Position numbers and translations under genes: made by a program | Assembly (NCBI GenBank): GCA_028023455.1 | Contig: JAQFVV010012416.1 | Coordinates: 483,001-547,000, forward strand | DNA from: Epiperipatus broadwayi | Lineage: Eukaryota; Onychophora; Udeonychophora; Euonychophora; Peripatidae | Direction: 5' to 3' | DNA length: 64,000 bases | Shown: piece after piece, positions 11,354 to 20,756 of the stretch | Layout: every line of letters starts with the position of its first letter | How positions within the stretch are numbered: the stretch's first letter is position 1 | The notes under the pieces: model-generated | Seen by the model: the letters and a program-made list of their open reading frames with translations, nothing else | Told to the model about the DNA's origin: nothing | Database searches by the model: none

Positions 11354-11740
11354 CCACTGCTAATTGATGGGCTTTATAGTCCCTTCCCCTCTTGAGAATC
11401 TATGCCCTATATTCATAACACCATTGATAATGAAAATCATAGAATCCATAACCAAGGATAAACTCCAGGATAAGATTCTGTTGCATATATTGATATTCCA
11501 ATTAGACAAAAAAGGAGTGTCTAAAGTTAATAGTAGATGATGCAAAAATATTCAAACCTATTGTCATGCAACTGGATATTGGATTTGGATTTTCTATGCC
11601 TTCTTGCATTGTCTATTATTAACTTAAAGAGGCTAATAGCCTCCACAGGAAATGCTCCTTTTTTGGCAAATTGGAAGGGCGATATATATGACAGAATCTT
11701 ATCCTGGAGTTTATCCTTAATTATGGATTCTATGATATAC
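11354..11740. repeat. Inverted duplication of LINE-beta RT segment
   Basis: 11422-11513 on the plus strand and 11655-11737 on the minus strand are inverted copies (shared 'gataaactccaggataagat' and 'atcatagaatccataa'). On the minus strand the second copy extends further into RT: 'IIESIIKDKLQDKILSY' followed by 'AISLFKLIIDNARRHRKS', the next RT block. So the element runs forward to about 11520 and then reads backwards. The order is opposite to the classical 5' inversion made by twin priming. Confidence 0.75.
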
Positions 11741-11870
11741 TGATTGCCGATTTTGCTTAATGTGTTGCTATTTTTGGCATGTATAAGTACATTACTATAC
11801 AAATTTCCTTAAGTTATCTGCTATTTTTGGCATGTATGAATACACTACAAATTGTTTTGATGGTTCTTTC
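11733..11870 (-). pseudogene. Penelope-like element, RT C-terminal fragment, duplicated
   Basis: The reverse complement contains 'catgccaaaaatagc' followed by 'ttaagcaaaatcggcaatca', matching the plus-strand sequence at 12822-12900 that leads into the GIY-YIG domain. A second, shorter copy follows at about 11800-11860. The coding sense is 'Y.HMPKIA..L.KI.NQY'. It directly abuts the inverted LINE-beta segment. Confidence 0.6.
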
Positions 11871-11999
11871 CATCAGTTGTTAATAAGAAAATCTTAAATA
11901 GACAACAAAAAGAACTATCAAAAGAAAAAAACAATTATTGTTAGTGTATTCCTGAATGTTTGTGAAGATGGTGTCCTAATTGTATTTTTATATTGGACT

Positions 12000-12288
12000 A
12001 TTTTCATCATCTAATATGCAGATTAATTGTCTTTAAAAAAATTTAACTTTATTTAAATATTCCAAATACATTCAACTGTTAGTAATAGTACATCAAACAG
12101 GTTAGTATATGTACAACATTTCAAAAGGTATTATTCTTCCCTCTTCTTCAGGTGTTGCTAGCCTGACCAGAGACAATAATAGCATGGTATTCAAATCTGG
12201 ACACTTAGATTCTTGAGTATTGAATTTTAAGGTAATGCTCTAACCAAATGAGCCATCATGCCAAAGGCAACAATCAATAGAAATTTCA
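12000..12288 (-). repeat. Penelope-linked tail with tRNA-like head, copy 1 (minus)
   Basis: On the minus strand the segment opens with 'tggctcatttggttagagca', a good RNA polymerase III box A (tRNA TGGCTCAGTTGG) with a 4-bp D-arm GCTC/GAGC. It then has a box-B-like 'gatttgaatacc'. A body with 'cctgaagaagaggg' and an A/T-rich end finish it. It is joined without a gap to the end of the GIY-YIG frame at 12289. The same junction is present in the plus copy at 13290, so the two parts travelled as one unit. Confidence 0.7.
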
Positions 12289-12527
12289 TATACTTATCTA
12301 TGAAGTTCCTCCTGATTTCTCCACTTTTTTTAAGAGCAATGTTTATTAGTGGTTTCCATACATTATGTATAGTTACACTAGGTTGGCTTATGGGATTTTT
12401 TGCCATTGTCATAGAACAGTAAATTTTTTTTTCATAACTTTTCTTCTCTATCCAATATTTTTGTATTTTCCCAATTGAACATATGTTCATTGGCACATAC
12501 ATGGTATGCTACCTTAGACACATCTCT
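12289..12527 (-). pseudogene. Penelope-like GIY-YIG endonuclease, C-terminal part (minus)
   Basis: The minus-strand frame reads '...GKIQKYWIEKKSYEKK' then 'MTMAKNPISQPSVTIHNVW' and 'KKSGEIRRNFIDKYMKF'. This is the second half of the GIY-YIG endonuclease that terminates Penelope-like proteins (conserved block: ..N..W..AK....E....R...EA..I......S......W). The N-terminal GIY and YIG strands are missing because the copy is truncated at about 12527, where it meets the plus-strand copy. Its frame runs on into the tRNA-like tail. Confidence 0.68.
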
Positions 12528-12830
12528 ACTTACTGTTGCCTTTGGCAGGATTGCTCATTTGGTTATAGTGTTACCTTAAAATTCAATACTCAAGAATCTA
12601 AGCATCAGGTTCAATTCACATGCTAGTACTATCACTGGTCAGGCCAGCAACACCTGAGAAGCAGGGAGAATAATACCTCTCAAAACATTATTCATATACT
12701 AACCTGTTTAATGTGCTTTTACTAACAGTTGTGTGTATTTGGAATATTTATAAGTTAAATTTTTCTAAAGACATTCAATACGCATATAATATGATGGAAA
12801 TAGTCCAATATAAAAATGCAATTGCTAGTA
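12528..12830 (+). repeat. Penelope-linked tail with tRNA-like head, copy 2 (plus)
   Basis: The same tail as 12000-12288, inverted: 'gctcatttggttatagtg' (box A region) and 'ggttcaattcacatgc' (box B). It stands immediately upstream of plus-strand Penelope coding sequence, so together with 13291-13535 it brackets that coding sequence as direct repeats. Penelope elements typically show such pseudo-LTRs with an inverted truncated copy at the left end. Confidence 0.7.
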
Positions 12831-12960
12831 TAGTATACTCACACATGTCAAAAATAGCAGACAAATTAAGGAAAATCTGCAATCAGTATAACAGCTTTTC
12901 ACAACCATACCACACTACAAGAAATTCTAACATTCTGAATTTGAAATGCTGAAAAGAAAA
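12822..12960 (+). pseudogene. Penelope-like RT C-terminus and linker (plus)
   Basis: The frame gives 'SHMSKIADKLRKICNQYN' followed by a degraded 'TTRNSNILNLK'. In Penelope-like proteins the segment between RT and GIY-YIG has the pattern Y...I..K..RI...Y.I...F.....LR.....K. Only the last part of RT is present; the catalytic core is missing. Confidence 0.55.
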
Positions 12961-13290
12961 ACCTGCATCTATGAAATACCATGTGAATGTGGATGAACAT
13001 ATATTGATGAGACCTGTAATCCCATTAAAACATGCTTGAAAAAACACAAACTGATGATTAGAAAAGAGAAAACAAATGTGTCTAAGGTAACAGGCCGTGC
13101 ATGTACTAATGAACATATGTTCAATTGGGAAAATACAAAAATATTGGATAGAAAAGAAAAGGTACAAAGGTTAAAATTTAAAGAAGCAGCTCACATGACA
13201 ATGGCTTAACAATTCTAAAAGTCAACCTAGTGTGACTATACATAATGTATGACAACCATTAATCAAGAAAAGTGGAGAAATAAGGAGGAA
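12961..13290 (+). pseudogene. Penelope-like GIY-YIG endonuclease (plus)
   Basis: Read through two stops, the frame is 'CIYEIPCECG*TYIDETC', then 'PIKTCLKKHK', 'NEHMFNWENTKILDRKEK', 'RLKFKEAAHM'. This matches the GIY-YIG nuclease of Penelope-like elements in order and spacing: GIY strand (Gly changed to Cys), CX-C/G turn, YIG strand (Gly changed to Asp), the Arg helix (Arg changed to Cys), and the KEA helix with the catalytic Glu kept. TGA and TAA stops and lost catalytic residues make it a dead copy. Its C-terminal block continues as the region paralogous to 12289-12527. Confidence 0.75.
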
Positions 13291-13535
13291 CCTCATAAAT
13301 AAATATCTAAAATTTCTACTGACTGTTATATTTGGCAAAATGGCTCATTTAATTAGAGTGTTATCTTAAAATTCAATATTTAAGAATCTAAGGGCCCATG
13401 TTTGATTTCTATGTTTCACCAATACTTGAAGAAAAGGGGAGAATAGTACTTCTTGAAATGTAAATTTTTTTTTCCAAGTCATTCAATACTATATTAGATG
13501 ATGGAAATAGTACAATATATAAATACAATTGTGTT
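13291..13535 (+). repeat. Penelope-linked tail with tRNA-like head, copy 3 (plus)
   Basis: It begins at the same point after the GIY-YIG frame as the minus copy ('tggctcatttaattagagtg') and ends with 'tagatgatggaaatagtaca', as copies 1 and 2 do. It is more diverged than copy 2 in the box B region ('tgtttgatttc'). Confidence 0.65.
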
Positions 13536-13589
13536 GATTATTGCTATTGGTATTGTTTAAGTGCTGAGTGCTTTCATGTATTTACATTA

Positions 13590-14040
13590 TTTACTTATAT
13601 GTAGGGTATATGAGCACAGACTTCACATGACCCACCACTCTCCACACTATCTCATAACACTGATACACTTGAACACATGTATGTTGAAAAGATAAATAAT
13701 CACCAATATACATATTTCATGCTAAACCAGAAATCATCAGTTGGTGCAGATTACCATCTCTACATATGCTATAAGTGCTCAGATATACATTAAATAGCCA
13801 AACCTCATACTTTAATGGACAGGCTTCAATCTACTCCACCCTCTAACTCTTCAACCATCCATCCAATTGAAAATTTGATGATACAATGCTCAAAGGCCAT
13901 CAAGAGGCCAAAATTCTTGTCACACCCATGTTGACCTAAGGTCAATCTGACCCCTCATGTACAGGACATAATCCATTTAATACATTTACAAGGGATGGGC
14001 AGACATCTCTACTATGTAATAACTGAAACACACAACCTTA
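13590..14040. repeat. Family B unit, inverted orientation
   Basis: The unit runs from 'gagcacagacttcacatg' to 'gggatgggcagacatctc'. It is the reverse complement of each of the three units that follow, so 13590-14400 can fold into one hairpin with arms of about 350-440 bases. Confidence 0.85.
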
Positions 14041-15305
14041 TATGGGTGTAACAAGAATCTTGGCCTCTGGGTAGCTTTTGAGCATTCCATCATCAGATTT
14101 TTAGTTGGATGGATGGTTGAAGAGGAGGGATGGAGTATATTGAAGCCTATCCATTAAAGTATGAGGTTCAGCTATCTTAATATATATCTGAGCACTTATA
14201 GCATATATGTGTAGAGATGGTAATCTGGACCAACTGATAATTGCTGGTTTAGCATGAAATATGTATATTGGTGATTATTTATCTTTTCAGCATATATGTT
14301 CAAGTGTATCAGTGTTATGAGATAGTGTGAAGAGTGATGGGTCATGTGAAAGTCTGTGCTCATATACCCTATTACAGACACAGGTATATAATAAACTTGT
14401 GTGTTTCAGTTATTACATAGTAGAGATGTCTGTCCATCTCTTGTATATGTATTAAATGGATTATGTCCTGTACATGAGGGGTCAGATTGACTTTAGGTCA
14501 ACATGGGTGTGACAAGAATCTTAGCCTCAGGGTGGCCTTTGAGCATTCCATCATCAGATTTTCATTTGGATGGACGATAGAAGAATTGGAGGATAGAGTA
14601 CATTGAAGCCTGTCCATTAAAGTATGAGGTTTGGCTATCTTAATATACATCTGAGCACTTATAGCAAATATGTGTAGAGATGATAATCTGGACCAACTGA
14701 TGATTGCTGGTTTAGCATGAAATATGTATATTGGTGATTATTTATCTTTTCAACATATATGTGTTCAAGTATATCAGTGTTATGAGATAGTGTGGAGAGT
14801 GGGTCAAACATAGGTACATAATAAGCCTGTGTATTTCATTTATTTCATAATAGAGATGTCTGCCTATCCCTTGTATATGTATTAAATGGATTATGCCCTG
14901 TAGATAAGGGGTCAGGTTGACCTTAGGTCACCATGGGAGTGACAAGAATCTTGGCCTCAGGATGGCCTTTGAGCATTCCATCATCAGATTATCAATTGGA
15001 TGGACAGTTGAAGAGTTGAAGGATAAAGTAGATTGAAGCCTGTCCATTAAAGTATGAGGTTTGGCTATCTTAATATATATCTGAGCACTTATAGCATATA
15101 TGTGTAAAGATGGTAATCTGGACCTGTGATGATTGCTGGTTTAGCATGAAATACATATATTGGTGATTATTTATCTTTTCAACATATATGTGTTCAAGCG
15201 TATCAGTGTTATGAGATAGTGTGGAGAGTGGTGGGTCGTGTGAAAGTCTGTGCTCATATACAGACACATATATAGACACAGGTATATAATAAGCTTGTGT
15301 GTTTC
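14041..15305. repeat. Family B tandem array, three units
   Basis: Three head-to-tail copies start at about 14043, 14507 and 14937, judged from the recurring 'gacaagaatctt'-type start (14049, 14513, 14943; spacings 464 and 430). Each carries 'ggcctttgagcattccatca', 'gaagcctgtccattaaagt', 'gatggtaatctggac' and 'gtgaaagtctgtgctcatat'. The last unit lacks the spacer. There is no coding capacity. Elsewhere in the window the family ends in a box-B-like 'gagttcgaatccc'; here that end has drifted to 'gtctgtgctcatatac'. Confidence 0.85.
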
Positions 15306-16050
15306 AGTTATTATTATTATCTAAAATTGGACTTCATTAGTTTGGATATGTAAGTAATACATAATTGGAGTGCGGTTTGAAAGTTACAATTGACTATTTT
15401 TTTAGTCTGCTTTCAGAACAGGTTACATTTACCTGTTTAATGGGGTTTATTTAAACTTCTTTGAATTAATAGTTTTATTCTTTAAAATCAAGTTGCAAGT
15501 TTTAGTGCCTATATAAACATCTTAAACCATATATAAAGATGGACTTCTACCTTTATTGTTTAAAGGAGGTTGCCATGACACCATATTGAGATTGTTGATT
15601 GCTATTGCTATTAGTATTATTTAAGTGTTGACTGCTTTCATGTATTTGCATTTTTTTAAATAATATTTTTAAATATTTATTTTATTATTTCAAACTATGT
15701 ATTTTATTTTTGTAGTTTGTACTTTGCTATGGATATTATTTTACTATTTGTCGTTATTTTTAATACTTTTTAATTGTTATAATTTCCTAGCTTAAGATTA
15801 TCTTTGATTGGAATTTTAGTATACTTGTTTGTAAATTATTATTATACATTATTACTTTATTTGAAGAATAAATAAATTATTTTATTGCCACTTAAAATTC
15901 TTTGGCACTACATTTTTTAAAATTAAGTGCCCTAAATTACATATGCATCGCCAACACCATTACCTATTTACCAAATGGCCGATCTATTGGAACATTGTTT
16001 CCAAGTTTTTTTATCTCTTGCTCCAATTTTTAAATACTCTGTATTTATTC
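15306..16050. other. AT-rich stretch with a duplicated 55-bp flank
   Basis: 15585-15645 repeats 13536-13590 (shared 'tttcatgtattt' and 'tattgctatt') in direct orientation, so the family B array is bracketed by diverged direct repeats. Nothing else was recognised. Confidence 0.5.
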
Positions 16051-16386
16051 TCAATAATTAGTTTTAAAGTATAAAATATAAAGTGCGCTAACACGCACGA
16101 GTACACAAAGCTGAAGACAAATAAAGAAATATATATATTTAATTCCGTGGCTAAGCGCTTTCGAGGGTCAGAGCCCTAAGTCTATTTACAAGATGGCTAT
16201 GAATATGAGGGCTCCGACCCTCGAAAGCGCTTAGCCACGGAATTAAATGTCTAAATAAATATATATATATATCTTTATTTGTGTTGAGCTTTGTGTGCTC
16301 GTGCGTGTTACCGCATTATATATTTTACACTTTAGAACAATTAGCCACAAAGTATAAACTGTTTGCTCATTTCAATAATTAGTTTT
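16051..16386. mobile_element. 'gcgctttcg' fold-back element with 15-bp flanking repeat
   Basis: Long inverted arms: 'ccgtggctaagcgctttcga' (about 16145) returns inverted near 16225-16245, and 'cacgcacgagtacacaaag' (about 16095) returns inverted near 16285-16310. The centre is near 16190. The direct repeat 'tcaataattagtttt' is at 16051-16065 and 16372-16386, consistent with a target-site duplication around 16066-16371. There is no coding sequence. Related single arms lie at 3985-4110 and 46085-46195. Confidence 0.78.
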
Positions 16387-16674
16387 GTTCTATCTTTCTC
16401 ATTTTTTTTTACTACTAGAGACTTTTTCAACACATCTTTCATAATTCTCTTGCTTGAAATGCATGCTATCCAATATACTCTTCTCCCCACTAAATCTTTT
16501 TTAGATTAAGTACCAATTAAAAAATGTATTATTCACCTTCAAGTTCATTTATCTAATGACACCAATCTTGACTTCACCCAGTCTTCAATTGTACATATCT
16601 CTGCTTAATATAAGATTAAATTTCAAGCAAGGTATATAAAAATCCTCTTTATTAAATCTAATTTGAATCTTATT
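16387..16674. other. Nothing recognised
   Basis: AT-rich spacer between two fold-back elements. Confidence 0.4.
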
Positions 16675-16975
16675 AAAACAGGCAAAACTCACTATACGCA
16701 TTGCCACTCTTTGCAAGCTAGATTTATCAATGGATGCCAGAAGACTTTTGCATAAAATCTCCATCTAGTGCCTACTCATCCAATATCTCCAGACTAGTTT
16801 CTGGATTGTGGCATTCATCAGTGAATAGCCTTGAATCTGAGAGCACTGCACCTAGATCAAGCCTTCTGACATCCATTGATTACTCTAGCTTGCAGTGAAT
16901 GACAATACATATAGTGAGTTTTACCTGTTTTAATAACAGTTATAAGCAAGCATAAGAAATGGTGATCATGTGATG
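16675..16975. repeat. Family A element, internally deleted
   Basis: 'aaaacaggcaaaactcacta' opens it and 'tagtgagttttacctgtttt' closes it as inverted ends. The left half is nearly complete ('catctagtgcctactcatcc', 'agactagtttctgg'); the right half keeps only its outer ~80 bases. The outer flank 'agcaagcataagaaatggtg' follows, as in other members. Confidence 0.8.
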
Positions 16976-17361
16976 TTTATTGGCTAATTTGAATCTCTAA
17001 TAAAATAATCGACCATATTAAAATATGTTTAATCTTGCACTTTGCATCTTTCTTTTTTTTTTTTAAAAAAAAAGTTTCCATTATTAGTTATCCAACTTTT
17101 CAAATCATTACGTTCAGTAGCCTGCTCATTGTTCTTTTGCTTTCGTCTCACTACAAAGTTTTATTGCTTTACTTGGATTTGTATTTAATTTTATTCCTAA
17201 CCTTCCATAAGTTCTGCATTTAACATTTTTATGATCTCATTATGGCGATCTACAGATAGTGCTATACCATCAGCAAATCTAACTCTTTTATTTCAAATTG
17301 ATAATTCCATCATAGCTAAAACAACACTTATTTAATAACTTATCTAAATATATATTATGGT
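16976..17361. other. AT-rich stretch, nothing recognised
   Basis: There is a homopolymer tract near 17050-17075. A 62-codon hydrophobic frame at 17035-17223 is of the kind expected by chance in T-rich DNA. Confidence 0.4.
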
Positions 17362-17726
17362 ATAAGAAAAAATACATACATATATTGCGTTTTCGATCTC
17401 TTCTTGTTATGTATGGGTAAGAGAACAAATGGGTGTTACTGACCTCATTGAAAGAACTAAAAGATTGAAGTGGAGTTGGGCTGGACATATTGCTAGAAGA
17501 GATGATAATAGATGGACAATTGAAATTTTAAACTGGATTCCAAGAGATTGTAAAAGACCCAGAAAGAGACCACATGTGAGATGGATGGATGAAATAAGAA
17601 AGTGTGCAGGGGTGATGTGGAGAAGAGAAGCTGAAGATCGGAGAAGATGGATTAAACTTGAAGAGACCTTCATCCTGCAGTGGATTGATAATGGTTGATA
17701 ATGATGATGATGATAAGAAAAAATAC
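17362..17726 (+). mobile_element. 5'-truncated RTE-type LINE, C-terminal tail with 14-bp TSD
   Basis: The insert 17376-17712 is flanked by 'ataagaaaaaatac' at 17362-17375 and 17713-17726. Its frame, 17429-17698, reads 'TDLIERTKRLKWSWAGHIAR', 'IPRDCKRPRKRPHVRWMDEI' and 'RRWIKLEETFILQW'. This is the conserved C-terminal segment of RTE-clade ORF2 proteins (R...LKW.GH..R.....W....W.P...R..GRP..RW.D.I). It ends in a short (GAT)n run, the usual RTE tail. About 90 codons remain, open to the natural stop, so this is a recent but severely truncated insertion without endonuclease or RT. Confidence 0.88.
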
Positions 17727-18309
17727 GTTATATTCCTATTTTACACCCTTCTCTATACATACTATTTTTCTTCTGTAATATCATTAAATTTTAAGTTATG
17801 TGGGATTCAACATAAGATAGAATGCCAAGTTCAAAATCTAAAGGTTTCTAGACTGATTTCTGGTTCCGAAAAATGGAAAAACTGTTGCTCTCCAGTGCAG
17901 TGATAGAATAATGAATTCCTGAGTTCAAAGTCCATGGATTGCAGTCCCAGTTTTATTCTTTCCTGTACTCAAAACTCCTTAAAAGCTCCGAATAATAACT
18001 ATTCGAATATTTTTTAAAATAGAGCTGCTATGAATGACCCCCTTGAATGTTTAAAGATCCTAAAAATTCTCAAACAACAGCTACCTTTTTATATTTGCAA
18101 ACACCTTTAATTAAATATATATTTATATATCTTCTTTCAGCCTATCACTTTATTAAATGACTTTCAATATTAATAAAATAAATATATTAGTTTTCCCCAT
18201 CCCAATTCATTTTCCATCTTTGGTCTTATTTATGAATAGTAAGTAAGATGTTTCAACAAATGTAATGAACTTTTTTGTATTTTTAGATTTCATTGTTTTT
18301 CAAATATCA
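17727..18309. other. AT-rich stretch with a possible tRNA-derived remnant at 17885-17955
   Basis: 'tccagtgcagtgatagaat' and 'gattgcagtcccag', about 45 bases apart, resemble decayed box A and box B. This is weak support for an old tRNA-derived SINE on the plus strand. The rest is unassigned. Confidence 0.3.
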
Positions 18310-18475
18310 TTTATGTGGGATTCGAACTCAGACTTTCACACTACCCACTACTTTCAGCGCCATCTCATATTGCTGACCCACCTGATCACACACATGTTGA
18401 AAAGACAAATAATCACCAATATACTATTTCATGCTAAACCAAGTCTGAGTTCGAATCCCGCATATATTACATATA
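18310..18475. repeat. Family B element, collapsed
   Basis: It starts 'gggattcgaactcagacttt' and ends 'aagtctgagttcgaatcccg', which are inverted ends. Between them is the left-arm core ('ctgacccacctgatcacaca', 'aataatcaccaatata', 'catgctaaacca'). Most of the right arm and centre is deleted. 'gagttcgaatccc' is an excellent pol III box B. Confidence 0.85.
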
Positions 18476-20720
18476 TAAATACACGTTTAAGCCTGTACAA
18501 TGTATTAAATCTCATTTATATAAGGGATAATGAATTAATTACATAATAAAAGAATTTAAGAGTCACATAGAAATTTAAAGATTTACAAAGTATTATATTA
18601 TTAATACAGAACTAACAAATTACTAGAAATTTTAAGATACTGTAAAATATATATATATACCTGTTGATATTGTTTGTCTAAAGGGTCTTATGACTCCATT
18701 ATTAGTGCATCTACCTTTGTATCCATGATGTGAAGTTTAAATATGGGCTTGGAGGTTCCAAACATTTTTCGCGAGACAAATTTAGAACGCAAGCTTGTGT
18801 TAAGACCTACAGAGATCGCTACTATCGCATTTTTACGCACATATTCTTAAGGTTACAGCCTTAGTAAATATCACTTAACTCACAAGTAGACAAATAATTA
18901 CTAATCCAATTAGCTATCCAATAGGCATTGGTAAATAGATACTTAACTAATCTTATCCAAAGAATAAAGGTTCCGAGTTAATACGAGCTGTTAAAGTGCT
19001 GGTTGCGAAAGTAACATTATTATAATATAAGGGGCTTCAGTGCTGTTAGAACAGTCAAATACCTAGAGGCTCTGAGCTTGTAATTGCCTTATTTTTTACA
19101 ATATCATTAAATAATTATATTAATTATATATATTAATAAGAGTTTTATAATGCAGAATAGTGCATCTGTCTGCCATACATATAACCAAAGATTTGAATTC
19201 AGGTTGTATGGAAGGTTTACGATTTTTCTCTCAACTTCAAACCAACTGACCTTTCAACATTGGGCAGTAAATGATTGTTTATTTATTTTTAATTAGAAAG
19301 ATAAAACAAAAGTATTAAACCATTCAAACTTCTACCATAACATGCTTGATAAATATTACCTTTACTTCTACTGTTCCTCTATAAAGAGCTAGGGAAGATT
19401 ACCCTTCCCTTGCAGTGAGTTTATTTATTAAAAAGATCCCTTTTGACATGTGGATATTTCACAGTACGTATTTATTATTTTACAATGCGATCGGGCCATA
19501 TCAGGACAACAAACAAATACTATTAATTAAAATTTGGGATGTAGTTTGAAATATGAGGTGTCAGAACAAAACTTTACTATCCGGAACCAAAACAATGAAA
19601 ATTATTCCCAGAAGCGTTTTAATATTTAATAATAATTCTAATATGCTTATATATATTGGTATGTAAATATATAAATTTGGCGTAAATATATTTACTTATG
19701 TATATAAACAAACTTGTTTTTAAAATTTTATAAATACTGCATAATGAGTTTTAAAAGTAATATGCCACAGTTATTTTGACTAAAATATATATTGTATAAA
19801 CTTAAGAAGTAAAAAACTGTTCCGTCTTTCAAAGATTGATTATTGTTTAATGTGTTACTTTGTCTTAGCATTTAACTTTTTAAAAATCACGTATTTATGG
19901 CGTGCAGTCTGCGAGTTGAGAGGCTTTGCTAGAGCATGGTTCAGGAGGACATGCAGAGAAAAGAGAAGCTGTCTAAAACGATGTGATAAATCGAAACCTT
20001 TGCCAGTGATCTGTGAGATGAATGACCGTTAGACCTTTGATGGGTATTTTATGGGCTAAGTTTCCAGCTTGGCTCTTTTTTGTAGCTCATGCATTAATTT
20101 CCTTCGTTAACTTTTTCTAAAGTTAATGAATCATCTGAAAACTGTTAAAAGTCGACTAATCAGTTGAATGGGCAATGAGTGGTCATGGACGCAGGATCGT
20201 AAAATTAAAAATGTTTCATTTTTAACAAAACATAGTATAAACTTAAGCTTATATAAAAGTGAGTGGGGTGTGAAAAAGGAATTGTATGCAAATAAAAGTA
20301 AAAATTATTCAAAATCCCACATCTAAAAAACTAAAAAAATATATATAAATAAAAATTATTTATTTTTGCTGCGAGATATTTTAATAAGAGAAATAAATAC
20401 ACTGAACGAATTAGTGATTCGAAATCTCTGGAATCCTATTCTAATATGATTAAGGTATATATATAACTAGTTTTTGACATTTGTATTCTCAACGTTTTTT
20501 AATATTTGTTTATTTACATTGTTGCTTTATCCTGTTTAACGCGATTCTAGAGGTGAAGCTTAACGTCATTTCTAATACTCGAACGTCACATAATCATTTG
20601 TTTCTTTATATTATTGCTTTGATATTGCGTAGTAGCAATTGTCTTAATAGCTCCATATTTCTGAATCAAAGCTTAAGCTGTAATTTCCGTGTTCACGTGT
20701 CACTTAAATTACTGAATAAA
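18476..20720. other. AT-rich region with tRNA-like remnants, no supported gene
   Basis: 18700-18765 ('ttagtgcatctacctttg' with 'gaagtttaaatatg') and 19160-19215 ('agtgcatctgtctgcc' with 'gatttgaattcagg') have box A/B-like pairs at tRNA spacing and are probably decayed SINEs. 19909-20032 is a 41-codon Cys/Arg-rich open end after a 'gtgcag', followed by a TAG stop. It could be a terminal exon, but the polypyrimidine tract is poor and I do not call it. 18770-18850 is relatively rich in CpG. Confidence 0.35.
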
Positions 20721-20721
20721 T

Positions 20722-20756
20722 AGTAACAAAATTATATATTAATATAATTTTGTTAC
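20722..20756. repeat. Short perfect-type palindrome
   Basis: 'gtaacaaaattatat' is followed after a few bases by 'tataattttgttac'. The arms are about 15 bases and the hairpin is AT-rich with no U-tract. Function unknown. Confidence 0.6.

Larger units (their letters stand above)
8180..11740 (+). mobile_element. LINE-beta: ORF1 plus APE-type ORF2, ending in an inverted RT duplication
   Basis: Plus-strand order is a zinc-knuckle ORF1 (8180-9955), an APE endonuclease (10023-10781), a linker and start of RT (10835-11520), then a piece of the same RT in opposite orientation (11521-11740). Its coding sequence is unrelated at the motif level to LINE-alpha. The two-ORF layout with a CCHC ORF1 occurs in Tx1/L1-like and Jockey/I-like groups; I favour neither strongly. 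The RT palm, thumb and 3' tail are absent in sense orientation. Every coding part carries stops or frameshifts. Confidence 0.8.

Noticed and set aside
14041-15305. CRISPR-like or satellite array
   Set aside because: Period of ~450 bases, an inverted member and relation to dispersed repeats; CRISPR is not applicable in this eukaryotic context.
19909-20032. Terminal exon with Cys/Arg-rich end
   Set aside because: Weak acceptor, very short, no homologue recognised.
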